This document shows, in pieces, positions 31,928 through 40,753 of a stretch of DNA of 47,623 bases. The notes under the pieces are model-generated. The model did not search any database, had not been told where the DNA came from, and saw only the letters and a list, made by a program, of their open reading frames with translations. This DNA is from an uncultured Prevotellaceae bacterium (GTDB lineage: Bacteria > Bacteroidota > Bacteroidia > Bacteroidales > Bacteroidaceae): contig CAMWKZ010000017.1 in the NCBI GenBank assembly GCA_947174945.1, positions 1 through 47,623 on the forward strand, read 5' to 3'. Numbering within the stretch: position 1 is the first letter of the stretch; every line of letters starts with the position of its first letter. The translations under genes were made by a program, and so were the position numbers.

Positions 31928-32809
31928 ATGAATAAGGTCATTGATTTGTCTGCCTTCGCACTGAATGTAAACTTGGACGATAAGTTGTTTAAAGAGGGTG
32001 TGTATAATAAGCGAATAGAGCTGATTAACATTGCTCTCGGTTGGGAAGGAGCCACACCGAAGAACAACTTTATCATGCACAACGTATGGAAAAGCCCGAC
32101 AGAGCCTTCCTATGTCGTATGTTTTGGGAAGTATGGCAAGGAGTATTACGATATTGTATCAGCAGCTTATAAGGGAGAACCTGACGACCAGATACCTGAC
32201 AAGGCTAGGAAAAACAGCAACGACATGAAGCCCTGTGTCTTTAGGGATGGGGTTATCGTTGATTCCTTTAGGGGGCGTCTTGATGACATCTTTGCTTTGC
32301 TGGAAGAGTGTGGTCGGCAGGGGCTGAATGATGTCGTTAAGGTGCTGTCGGTTCTGTTCCTTAGGAATGCCCTTTTGCTTGACCATTATGTTGTCAATGG
32401 CAACTATTGCTATATGCCGCCAAAAGAGCTTGTAGACTATATTTGTGCGAATGTCCCTCAACACGAAGGCATCCCTGTGGAGGTGTATATCCATGCTCTT
32501 GATGCCATCGGCTTTAATGAAGACGTGAAATATTACACACAAGGCAAGCTCCAGAAAAAGAAAGGAGTCGGTCGTGAGAATAATATGAAAACGTATTGTT
32601 ATGCAGCAGCATGTGTGTCGGGCTATGAGAAATGGGCAGGATTTGCCTATAAGCTAATAAGGGGCTGGGGCGTGGCTCCTATTACGAACAAGATGCTCGC
32701 AGCATATCTCCCTGAGTTAAATGTTTCTTATAAGAAGTCGGCAAAGAGAGCCCCGAAGAGTAACAGTGAAATAATCACCGTTCAAGAGAGTATAGACCAT
32801 TTCAAGTAA
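31928..32809 (+). CDS. Unrecognised 293-residue protein paired with a DNA methyltransferase; candidate restriction endonuclease
   Basis: I do not recognise this family. The protein is soluble, with no signal peptide or membrane segment, and starts MNKVIDLSAFALNVNLDDKL. Recognisable islands are YVVCFGKYGKEYYDIVSAA, VKVLSVLFLRNALLLDHYVV, a lysine patch QGKLQKKKGVGREN, and YKLIRGWGVAPITNKMLAAY. No clear PD-(D/E)xK, HNH or GIY-YIG catalytic motif could be picked out. Its context is the reason for the call: it converges with a cytosine-5 DNA methyltransferase with only 7 bp between the stops, and both genes are AT-richer than their neighbours. The ATG at 31928 is preferred because upstream codons include the promoter. 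Confidence 0.6.
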   Translation: MNKVIDLSAFALNVNLDDKLFKEGVYNKRIELINIALGWEGATPKNNFIMHNVWKSPTEPSYVVCFGKYGKEYYDIVSAAYKGEPDDQIPDKARKNSNDMKPCVFRDGVIVDSFRGRLDDIFALLEECGRQGLNDVVKVLSVLFLRNALLLDHYVVNGNYCYMPPKELVDYICANVPQHEGIPVEVYIHALDAIGFNEDVKYYTQGKLQKKKGVGRENNMKTYCYAAACVSGYEKWAGFAYKLIRGWGVAPITNKMLAAYLPELNVSYKKSAKRAPKSNSEIITVQESIDHFK

Positions 32810-32816
32810 GACGACA

Positions 32817-34076
32817 TCATATAGGCATACGCCTCATAATCTCCTCTCCGACTTTGGTGACGACACCGCAAACTAGAGCGTTTCCCATAAAGAACGCTCT
32901 TTTAACATCGTTTTGCCCTATCGTGTGATGGTCGGGGAACATATCAAGCCTTTCAAGCTCTAGCGGTATTAGCCTGCGAAGTCTGTGGTTGACCGGGTCT
33001 TCAATGACGTGCTTAAAGCGTGAGGGCGTTTTCCCGCCCTCGCTGGTAATGATGGTTCTGGATGGCTTGTCTAGGGGGTCTGGAAATGCCATGCCTCCTT
33101 CATTGTACGAGAACTCAAAACCGTCTTTAGTCCTGCGAGTTTCGTGTTTCGCTCCCTTCAGGTATTTCCATTTGGGCAAGTCTTCGTCTGAGATATAGAA
33201 ATCATCGGTAATAAGCTCGCGGTCTCTCCCTTCTGCTAAGACGTTTCCAAGGGTGGTATAAATGCCATTATAGGCAGGTCGCATTTTCTCCGTCCATACT
33301 AATCCGTCTATCATTACGCCGGCATTGCAGAATGGACGCAGTTTATTGTCTTTGTTAAAGTTCGTCGTAATGTCTGCCAAGTCTTCGTTAGGGGCAGACT
33401 TTAAGCTAAACGGAGTTATACCAAACAAACCATTACCGCCACCTTCTGGCACCGAAGGAAAAGCTGTTGCGAATATTCCGTTGTTTTCAAGCCAGTCAAT
33501 AGGGGCTTTAATCGTCCTAGCTATAGGGGAATTCTTTTTGTAGGCAAGTATGTATGTCCTTCTTCTCCTTTGAGGCATACCATATTCGGCAGCGTTAATG
33601 ATTCTCCATTCAACAATATAGTTTAAGTTGGCAAGTGATTGGAGTATGATGGCAAAGTCTCGGCCTCTTTGTTGAGCTGGCGATATAACAAGTCTGTCGA
33701 CATTCTCTAGAAATAGTATTTGGGCTGCCTTCTCTCCTTTCTCTCTGCATATACGCTCTATTTGCCACCACAATACGCCCTTCTTGCCTTCTAGTCCTGC
33801 CGCCTGACTAAGTGTTCTTGCCACCGAATAGTCTTGGCATGGAAAGCCACCGCACAATAGGTCGTGGTCAGGAATTACGCTTGTCGGAACGGTTGCAATA
33901 TCCGCATTGACGTGTCCTTCCTCCCCAAATCTTGCCGTATATATGGCAGATGCGTGTTGTGCTTTAGTCGCAGGCTCAAACTGGTTACTCCAGATAGTAT
34001 GGAAATAATTGTGCCCAACTCTGTCAAAACCGACTCTGAATCCTCCGACACCAGCAAATAGCTCGATTACGTTCAT
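32817..34076 (-). CDS. DNA (cytosine-5-)-methyltransferase
   Basis: Transfers a methyl group from S-adenosylmethionine to C5 of cytosine in DNA. The 419-residue protein shows the ordered motifs: I VIELFAGVGGFRVGFD (residues 3-18), IV LLCGGFPCQDYSVA with catalytic Cys (about 79), VI LFLENVDRLVISPAQQRGRD (about 122), VIII GMPQRRRRTYILAY, then a target-recognition region (about 190-340), and X MGNALVCGVVTKVGEEI at the C terminus. The recognition sequence cannot be read from this. It probably belongs to a type II restriction-modification pair with the convergent gene. It has its own promoter at 34138-34168. Confidence 0.93.
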   Translation of the reverse strand: MNVIELFAGVGGFRVGFDRVGHNYFHTIWSNQFEPATKAQHASAIYTARFGEEGHVNADIATVPTSVIPDHDLLCGGFPCQDYSVARTLSQAAGLEGKKGVLWWQIERICREKGEKAAQILFLENVDRLVISPAQQRGRDFAIILQSLANLNYIVEWRIINAAEYGMPQRRRRTYILAYKKNSPIARTIKAPIDWLENNGIFATAFPSVPEGGGNGLFGITPFSLKSAPNEDLADITTNFNKDNKLRPFCNAGVMIDGLVWTEKMRPAYNGIYTTLGNVLAEGRDRELITDDFYISDEDLPKWKYLKGAKHETRRTKDGFEFSYNEGGMAFPDPLDKPSRTIITSEGGKTPSRFKHVIEDPVNHRLRRLIPLELERLDMFPDHHTIGQNDVKRAFFMGNALVCGVVTKVGEEIMRRMPI

Positions 34077-34137
34077 ATTGTGTTTGCTGCTCCACTTTTG
34101 TCCTCCCTTCTTAGGAAGTTACGTGTGTTTTAGGCTG

Positions 34138-34168
34138 CAAAAGTACATTAAATAGGTCGGAAAACCAA
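34138..34168 (-). promoter_or_regulatory. Promoter of the DNA methyltransferase
   Basis: Minus strand TTG (34166-34168), 20-bp spacer, TACTTTTG (34138-34145), leader about 55 nt. A native-type promoter on a putatively acquired gene. Confidence 0.7.
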
Positions 34169-34207
34169 ATATCCCATATCTTTTTAATGTATTTTTCGTC
34201 TTAAAGA

Positions 34208-34248
34208 AAACTAAAACAGGAACTCCAAAAATCTGGAATCCCTGTTTT
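34208..34248 (-). terminator. Intrinsic terminator of rpsA
   Basis: AAAACAGG (34213-34220) pairs with CCTGTTTT (34241-34248), with further inner pairs (TCCA/TGGA). On the minus strand it is followed by AGTTTTCTTT. It lies 26 bp beyond the rpsA stop. Confidence 0.8.
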
Positions 34249-34273
34249 GTTGTTATAGGGGTAGGAGGGGAAT

Positions 34274-36052
34274 TTACTCGCCCTTCTCCATCTTAGCCTT
34301 CAGCTCAGCGAGTACGTCAATGTCGCCCAGTGTGGTGCTGGCAGCAACGTTCTCAATCTTCGGAGTGTCGTTCTTCGGGGCGCGAGCCTTCTTGGCGGCA
34401 GCCTTCTTCTCCTCACGCTGCGGGTCCTCGAAGGTACGGCTGTGAGAGAGGATGATGCGCTTAGAGTCCTTGTTGAACTCAATCACCTTGAAGGGCAGAA
34501 CCTCGCCCTGAGCGGCCTGTGAGCCATCCTCCTTGACAAGGTGCTTAGGAGTAGCGAAGCCCTCAACGTTCTCGTCGAGTGATACAACGGCACCCTTCTC
34601 CAGCAGTTCGGTAATCTTACCGTCGTGGATAGAGCCAACGGTGTACTTCTCCTCGAATACGTTCCAGGGGTTGTCCTCCAGCTGCTTGTGGCCGAGTGAC
34701 AGACGACGGTTCTCCTTGTCGATGTCCAGCACGACAACGTCAATCTGGGCACCTACCTGAGTGAACTCTGAAGGATGCTTAACCTTCTTGGTCCATGACA
34801 GGTCGCTGATGTGAATCAGACCGTCAACGCCTTCCTCAAGCTCAACGAATACACCGAAGTTGGTGAAGTTGCGAACCTTGGCGGTGTGCTTAGAGCTTAC
34901 AGGATATTTCACCTCGATGGTCTCCCACGGGTCTTCCTTCAGCTGCTTGATGCCGAGTGACATCTTGCGCTCGTCGCGGTCCAGTGTCAGGATGACAGCC
35001 TCAATCTCGTCGCCTACCTTCAGGAACTCCTGAGCAGAGCGGAGGTGCTGGCTCCATGACATCTCTGAAACGTGGATAAGTCCCTCAACGCCGGGCTGAA
35101 TCTCAACGAATGCACCGTAGTCGGCAATAACGACTACCTTACCGTTTACGTGGTCGCCCACCTTGAGGTTAGCATCCAGAGCATCCCAAGGATGAGGAGT
35201 GAGCTGCTTCAGACCGAGGGCGATGCGCTTCTTCTCATCGTCGAAGTCGAGGATAACGACGTTAATCTTCTGGTCGAGCTCAACAACCTTGTGCGGGTCG
35301 TCAACGCGGCCCCAGCTGAGGTCGGTGATGTGGATGAGTCCGTCAACACCGCCGAGGTCAACGAATACACCGTAAGAAGTGATGTTCTTAACGATACCTT
35401 CGAGAATCTGACCCTTCTCCAGCTTGCTGATGATTTCCTTCTTCTGTGCTTCGAGCTCAGCCTCGATGAGAGCCTTGTGCGAAACAACTACGTTGCGGAA
35501 CTCCTGATTGATTTTAACAATCTTGAATTCCATCGTCTTGCCTACGAACTGGTCGTAGTCGCGTATGGGGTGAACGTCGATTTGCGAACCGGGCAGGAAG
35601 GCCTCGATACCAAATACGTCTACAATCATACCGCCCTTTGTGCGGCACTTGATGTAGCCCTGGATGACCTCCTGAGCATCGAGGGCAGCGTTGACACGCT
35701 CCCAGCTCTTTGACATACGAGCCTTCTTGTGCGACAGCACGAGCTGACCCTTCTTGTCCTCAGCGTTCTCTACGTAAACCTCTACTACGTCGCCGGCCTT
35801 CAGGTCGGGGTTGTAGCGGAACTCAGAGGCGGGGATGATACCGTCGCTCTTGTAGCCGATGTTAACGACTACCTCTTTTTTGTCTACGCTGATGACGGTT
35901 CCGTCAACAACCTGATGCTCGCTGACTTTGTTCAGCGTCTCATCATACGCCTTGTCAAGCTCTTCCTTGCTGACGTTTGCCACAGTGCCATTCTCGAACT
36001 CGTCCCAGTTGAAGTCCTGTAATGGCTGGACGTTCTTTGTTAATTCTGACAT
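34274..36052 (-). CDS. rpsA: 30S ribosomal protein S1
   Basis: S1 binds single-stranded mRNA at the ribosome and helps initiate on structured messages; it matters more where Shine-Dalgarno use is weak, as in Bacteroidetes. The 592-residue protein has six S1 (OB-fold) repeats, with clear cores such as SYGVFVDLGGVDGLIHITDL, DYGAFVEIQPGVEGLIHVSE and NFGVFVELEEGVDGLIHISD, an acidic N terminus and a lysine/alanine-rich linker near the C terminus. It stands alone between its promoter (36135-36165) and terminator (34208-34248). Confidence 0.96.
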   Translation of the reverse strand: MSELTKNVQPLQDFNWDEFENGTVANVSKEELDKAYDETLNKVSEHQVVDGTVISVDKKEVVVNIGYKSDGIIPASEFRYNPDLKAGDVVEVYVENAEDKKGQLVLSHKKARMSKSWERVNAALDAQEVIQGYIKCRTKGGMIVDVFGIEAFLPGSQIDVHPIRDYDQFVGKTMEFKIVKINQEFRNVVVSHKALIEAELEAQKKEIISKLEKGQILEGIVKNITSYGVFVDLGGVDGLIHITDLSWGRVDDPHKVVELDQKINVVILDFDDEKKRIALGLKQLTPHPWDALDANLKVGDHVNGKVVVIADYGAFVEIQPGVEGLIHVSEMSWSQHLRSAQEFLKVGDEIEAVILTLDRDERKMSLGIKQLKEDPWETIEVKYPVSSKHTAKVRNFTNFGVFVELEEGVDGLIHISDLSWTKKVKHPSEFTQVGAQIDVVVLDIDKENRRLSLGHKQLEDNPWNVFEEKYTVGSIHDGKITELLEKGAVVSLDENVEGFATPKHLVKEDGSQAAQGEVLPFKVIEFNKDSKRIILSHSRTFEDPQREEKKAAAKKARAPKNDTPKIENVAASTTLGDIDVLAELKAKMEKGE

Positions 36053-36134
36053 AATTTAAATTGTTTGTTTGTAATTAATAAAGTTAGACTTTATGTGAAC
36101 TATTGCCTGCGCCGATATATGCGCAAAGCGGGTG

Positions 36135-36165
36135 CAAAGTTACTACTTTTCCTTCTAACTGCCAA
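36135..36165 (-). promoter_or_regulatory. Promoter of rpsA
   Basis: Minus strand TTG (36163-36165), 20-bp spacer, TAACTTTG (36135-36142). It lies just after the tamB-like stop codon and gives an A/T-rich leader of about 75 nt. Confidence 0.7.
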
Positions 36166-36177
36166 ACTTTTAGGCAA

Positions 36178-39100
36178 TTATTTGTCTTCTTCCCGTTTCT
36201 TGGCACGTTTCTTCCTGATGCCGAAAAGGTCGCTGAAGCCGTCGAAGTCTTTTTTCAGGATGATGCCAATGCCCTGTGTGTTCAGGCTGCTGCGGGTGAA
36301 GTAGCGGTCGTTGGTCTGGTTGTACACTTTCAGGGCCAGGTTGCCATTGGGGAAGAGCAGGTAGCTGATATCGAAGTCGCCGATGAACGACGGGGTGGCC
36401 GTAGTGGCGTTGTCGCGATAGCCGAATTGACCGTTGATGAGCAGTCGGTTGTTGAGCAAGCGTCCGCTTACCAGTCCTTCGTATTCTGCATTGTTCCATC
36501 CCTCATCGCCAGTCGATATGTTGGCTCCGAAGTTCCAGTTGTTGCTCTTGATGACCTGTCCCAACATACTGTTGATTTGTCCGCTTATCGTTCCTGAGAG
36601 TAGGCTCTGCATGGCCAGCGATGTCTTGCTGGGACCGCTTTGGTCGTCGCCAGCATTGTTGGCTCCCTGTGGGTAGAAGCGTCCTACGGCCAGCAGGTAG
36701 ATGACTTGCTGGTTCATCTCCTCCTGTCCGTTGATGATAGAACGCACCATTTGCGTTTCGTCCGCATTGGCATTGGGCAGGTCAAGGTCGAAGTCGATGA
36801 TGGGTGCCTTGGGCTGCCCTGTGATATTCATCAGGCAGTTTACACGCACGGTGTTGGAGAAACTGCGACCTACGTTCAGGTCTGATAGGCTGACGCTGTT
36901 CACTGTGTGCTGTGCCTGCATATTCAGCGTGGCATCGTAAGGGTCGCCGCCGAAGACGATAGTGCCGCCCTCGCGGAAAACAAAGTTTTTCTTGATAATG
37001 TTTTGGATGGTCAGCCCATAGGTGCCGTCAGTCACGCGGTAGGTACCGAACATCTGGAATCCACCTTTATTATAATAGGTAGTCTGTAGCTCGCCATTGC
37101 CTTGCAGGGTGATGTAGTCGTTGGTGTGAGGGTCCATCAGCAGCCGGATGGAAGCCTGCGGTGTGGCATTGACCTTCAGTCGCATGGTCAGGTCGGAGCG
37201 GAAGTCATCGTCGGCTTTCTGGTTTTTGGGCGTGCTTTGTGTACTCTGGGGTGCGTTCCATTCAATAAACTCTTGGCTGTTAATGGCATCGGGCGAGGCT
37301 GCATTATAGACGAATACCGAGTTGGGTTGTGGAGTGACATCGGCTTCTATCAGCACGCTGCCACTGCGTCCGTGAATAGCCACGTTGCCATCGGCATAGA
37401 CCGTTCCATAGAAAGTGTCTTCGCCAAAGTCCTTGAAGTCGTAGGCCAGTAGGTTTTGCGCCTGCACGTAGATATCGTAAGTCATGTGGGTCAACTCCTG
37501 ATGATGGATGCCACCCGTCAAGATGCCCTGCTGGTTATTCATGTCGTAGATGGGGCAGTGTACAAACTCAATCTCATTGGGCACCATGCGAATGGTGTCG
37601 TTGCGCAGTTCATAGTCGGTGCCCAGTGTCTTGACATGAACCGTGCCGTTCAGTGCCAGCTCACCAGTTAGGTTGATGGCATCCAGCGGCCCTGCCAGAC
37701 GTACAGCCCCGTTCCCATGCCCCTTAACGCTACTGAGGAAGCTGCTGGTAAACGACTGGGCAAAGTCCAGATAGGTGCCCTCGGCTTGAATGCCTAAGTC
37801 AATGAAGTTGCGCTTAGGCGACACGTAGCCTTTAATATAAGTCATGGCATCAACGCCGTCGTTAGCCGTTGCGTCAATGTCTATTTGCTCCTTTTCCTTG
37901 TTCCAATTTACTTGTGCATCCAACGTGCCCATTCGGCCATGTTCAAACTTAAAGTCGCTAACCTTCAGCTGGGCATCGGCTTCCAGTTCTCCAAAGATAC
38001 CCCTTACAGTGCCACTTCCAGAAGCATATCCGTCGAAGCTGACAGCATCGAAGTCGACAAGCTCCAGAATATAGGCAACGTCAATGTCGCGCATTTGTAC
38101 ATTTACGGAGTCGTTAACACTTTCTGATGCCGTTCCGTTCAGCATCAGAAACTGCTGGTCGTTATGAATGGAGAGCTGGCTGATTTCAACATGGTTCTTC
38201 GAGTAGCTAATGTACGACGGCTCAATGTCCCACTGCTGGTGGTGTATGTTTATCTGCGACGGCTCAATGCTAATATAGGCAGTCTGCTGCTCGTCGTAAG
38301 TGGTGTCAAAGCTGATGGTTGCGTTTACTTGTCCGTTGACAGGGTTCTCATTGCGGTTATCCCATGCAAACGAGGTGTACAGGTTGTTGCCTGCAACATT
38401 GCCAAAAGCGTGGAGGTCTAGCAGTCTTTCGTCGGCCATTAGCTTTGTCATACTGATGTCGAAACGCAGCGTATCACTGGGCGATGTCAGGCTAATGTGG
38501 CCATTGGTATATTGGCTGTCCTTGTAATATAACTGTGGCACTTCGCATTCTATGGAAATACTGTGCAATGGGTCGTTCACCATGCCTTGCAGTGTGAGTG
38601 GCTGGGGTAGTCGGATGGGCAACTTAAACAAGTGCTCCAGCCAGTCGGCCTTATGTATATGTGCCGAAACGAGAAAGTTATTCTTTGTATGCGGATTTAC
38701 TTTCGGAATACCGGGCAGATTTGGCATTCTGACTGCAATGAAGTTAGTAAAACTCTGGGGTAGTGTCTCATAGTCGAAATCGCCTGTAATTTCCACCGTT
38801 CCGAAGTCGCTATCCAAGGTCATGTGGTGTACCTCTTCCGTATAGTTCGACTCGAAGCTGAGCTTATTCAGTGTGTATTGCTCTGTGGGCGAAGTCATGG
38901 TGAAATTGCTCACCTCGATGTTGCCTACGGCATCGTTTACATTGCTGCCTGTGATGTGGGCATTCAGTGTGCCTGAGAAGAGAGTTGCATCCCATTTGTC
39001 CGTTAGGTTGATATGCTTGGGCGACAGGTTCTTGACGTTAGCCGTTAGCTGTATGTTGTTCTGGTGCCCCTGTTTCTCGATGAGCCCTTCAATGTCCAAC

Positions 39101-40584
39101 ATGATGTTAGGGTCGTCAATGCTGGCCTTACCGTGGATTCCCTTTGGACTGTATGCTCCATTTACCTTAACGTTTTTGTATTGGTAGCCGTTATAGTCAA
39201 AACTGTTCACCAACCCCTCGGCATTTATTTGCACATCGCCGTTTTTTGGCAGTTGTCCGTCCAGTGCTATCTGAGTAGCTATCCGCCCGAACTGCTTGTT
39301 GTCTAATAGCCTTTGCAGATTGATGCCTTGTGTGTTCACATTGCCCTTGAATCGTTGTTGGTCGTCCATTCTTAGGTCAACCGTAATATTGCCAGCATCA
39401 GTATTCAGCGTGTTGTGCATCGCAATGGTGCGCAACCCAGTTCCAGATATGGTCCCCTTCAGATACACACTACCCATGCGGTTCATAATGTCGGGCACTT
39501 CAGCGCGCCTGCCTTTCAGGTTCTCCGAAATGAAACTAATGGTCTTGCCTGATAGGTTCAGATGCTGGATGTTAGCCTGCCAATCGGGGGCTTGCTGGCG
39601 TAGTCCACTGACGTGCCCCGTCATATTGAGCCCGATGTCGCCTGTTGTTGAGCTAATGGTCAGCCCTTCTATAGCCAGTTCCTCGCCCTTTCCTTGAAAC
39701 GATGCACCAACAGACAAGGTGCTTTGGAAAGTCTTGAGTGATGGTAGCAAACAGGAAAGGTCGGCCAGCGTGATGGTTGACGGCTTAATGCAGCCCTTGT
39801 ATTGCAGACTAGACGTAACGAACTGGTCACCGTGAAAACGATAGGAGGCCTCCATGTTGCCCAACTGCACATTGGTACCGGGCATTCGAAGTAGGAAATC
39901 AGTCAACCGACTGGCGTTTCGGCCTCCTTCATAATGGAACGACAATCGACTAATCTGTAGCCCTGATTGTTCTTTTAGCGATAGTCGCTTAATATTCAAA
40001 TTCAGAGAGTCCTTGGTTAGTGCCTTCAGTGCAATATGCCCACTAATGTCCTTGATGCCTAAATGTTTGGGATTCAGCTTGTCAGGCGTGACAGGAGTGT
40101 CAAGGCAGTCATAATGGATGCTGGTATGACGTATGATAAGTGAATTAATGCGCAGGTCGAGTGGGGTAGTGCTCGTTGTGTCTTTTGAGGCCAGCGAGTC
40201 AAGCACAAACTGGAAGTTAGGCTTGGCATCCTTCGTAGCCTGCCAGAGTCGAGCGTGAGTATTGAACACCTGCGCCTTGGCTATGACGATTTTGCCTTCT
40301 GTTAAGGGAAGCAACTCCAGACGAGCTGACAGCCGTCCACATTGTAGCATATCTTTGCCTTGCTGGTCTTTGATACGCACGTTGTTCAGTGTCAGGTGGT
40401 TCAGTAACCCAATGTCTGCGCTTTCAATGCTGACACTGGTACCCAGCTTCTGCGATAGCGTCTTGGCAGTCCACTGACCTAAGTATTCCTGTACCCACGT
40501 CATGTTGGCTACCAGAAAGAACATTAGGTACAGGCCGAGCAGGGTCCATACAACAATATTTGATATGCGCTTTATAATCTTCAA
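36178..40584 (-). CDS. TamB-like translocation/assembly module protein (AsmA/TamB superfamily)
   Basis: A very large (1468-residue) envelope protein: one N-terminal membrane anchor (ISNIVVWTLLGLYLMFFLVA), then a long series of beta-rich repeats as in bridge-like lipid transfer proteins, ending in the TamB C-terminal domain (about residues 1080-1455, for example GNGELQTTYYNKGGFQMFGT and YLLFPNGNLALKVYNQTND). TamB with TamA, or with a BamA-type protein, supports outer-membrane protein assembly and phospholipid transport. The only start near the N terminus is a TTG at 40584. Partner genes are not nearby. Confidence 0.88.
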   Translation of the reverse strand: MKIIKRISNIVVWTLLGLYLMFFLVANMTWVQEYLGQWTAKTLSQKLGTSVSIESADIGLLNHLTLNNVRIKDQQGKDMLQCGRLSARLELLPLTEGKIVIAKAQVFNTHARLWQATKDAKPNFQFVLDSLASKDTTSTTPLDLRINSLIIRHTSIHYDCLDTPVTPDKLNPKHLGIKDISGHIALKALTKDSLNLNIKRLSLKEQSGLQISRLSFHYEGGRNASRLTDFLLRMPGTNVQLGNMEASYRFHGDQFVTSSLQYKGCIKPSTITLADLSCLLPSLKTFQSTLSVGASFQGKGEELAIEGLTISSTTGDIGLNMTGHVSGLRQQAPDWQANIQHLNLSGKTISFISENLKGRRAEVPDIMNRMGSVYLKGTISGTGLRTIAMHNTLNTDAGNITVDLRMDDQQRFKGNVNTQGINLQRLLDNKQFGRIATQIALDGQLPKNGDVQINAEGLVNSFDYNGYQYKNVKVNGAYSPKGIHGKASIDDPNIMLDIEGLIEKQGHQNNIQLTANVKNLSPKHINLTDKWDATLFSGTLNAHITGSNVNDAVGNIEVSNFTMTSPTEQYTLNKLSFESNYTEEVHHMTLDSDFGTVEITGDFDYETLPQSFTNFIAVRMPNLPGIPKVNPHTKNNFLVSAHIHKADWLEHLFKLPIRLPQPLTLQGMVNDPLHSISIECEVPQLYYKDSQYTNGHISLTSPSDTLRFDISMTKLMADERLLDLHAFGNVAGNNLYTSFAWDNRNENPVNGQVNATISFDTTYDEQQTAYISIEPSQINIHHQQWDIEPSYISYSKNHVEISQLSIHNDQQFLMLNGTASESVNDSVNVQMRDIDVAYILELVDFDAVSFDGYASGSGTVRGIFGELEADAQLKVSDFKFEHGRMGTLDAQVNWNKEKEQIDIDATANDGVDAMTYIKGYVSPKRNFIDLGIQAEGTYLDFAQSFTSSFLSSVKGHGNGAVRLAGPLDAINLTGELALNGTVHVKTLGTDYELRNDTIRMVPNEIEFVHCPIYDMNNQQGILTGGIHHQELTHMTYDIYVQAQNLLAYDFKDFGEDTFYGTVYADGNVAIHGRSGSVLIEADVTPQPNSVFVYNAASPDAINSQEFIEWNAPQSTQSTPKNQKADDDFRSDLTMRLKVNATPQASIRLLMDPHTNDYITLQGNGELQTTYYNKGGFQMFGTYRVTDGTYGLTIQNIIKKNFVFREGGTIVFGGDPYDATLNMQAQHTVNSVSLSDLNVGRSFSNTVRVNCLMNITGQPKAPIIDFDLDLPNANADETQMVRSIINGQEEMNQQVIYLLAVGRFYPQGANNAGDDQSGPSKTSLAMQSLLSGTISGQINSMLGQVIKSNNWNFGANISTGDEGWNNAEYEGLVSGRLLNNRLLINGQFGYRDNATTATPSFIGDFDISYLLFPNGNLALKVYNQTNDRYFTRSSLNTQGIGIILKKDFDGFSDLFGIRKKRAKKREEDK

Positions 40585-40707
40585 AACTGGCAGTTAGAGA
40601 TAGCAAATTATTTTATAGTGTTTCAATTCTGGCACAAAATTACACTAAAAAGTTGTGACAAGGGAATATTTCGATAGTTTTTTATGTATGGTGTGCCTAA
40701 AATTTAC

Positions 40708-40715
40708 TAATTTTG
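40708..40715 (+). promoter_or_regulatory. -7 element of the nqr operon
   Basis: TAATTTTG fits TAnnTTTG and lies 38 bp before the nqrA ATG. The -33 element is weak (no TTG at 19-20 bp). The rest of the 40585-40753 gap shows nothing else clear. Confidence 0.5.
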
Positions 40716-40753
40716 CAGCATTCATTGAGAGAAACTATTCAAATTCATTTATA

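Noticed and set aside
40585..40660. Promoter for the TamB-like gene
   Set aside because: Only a 7-base partial match (TAATTTG) is present with no -33 box, so I do not call one.
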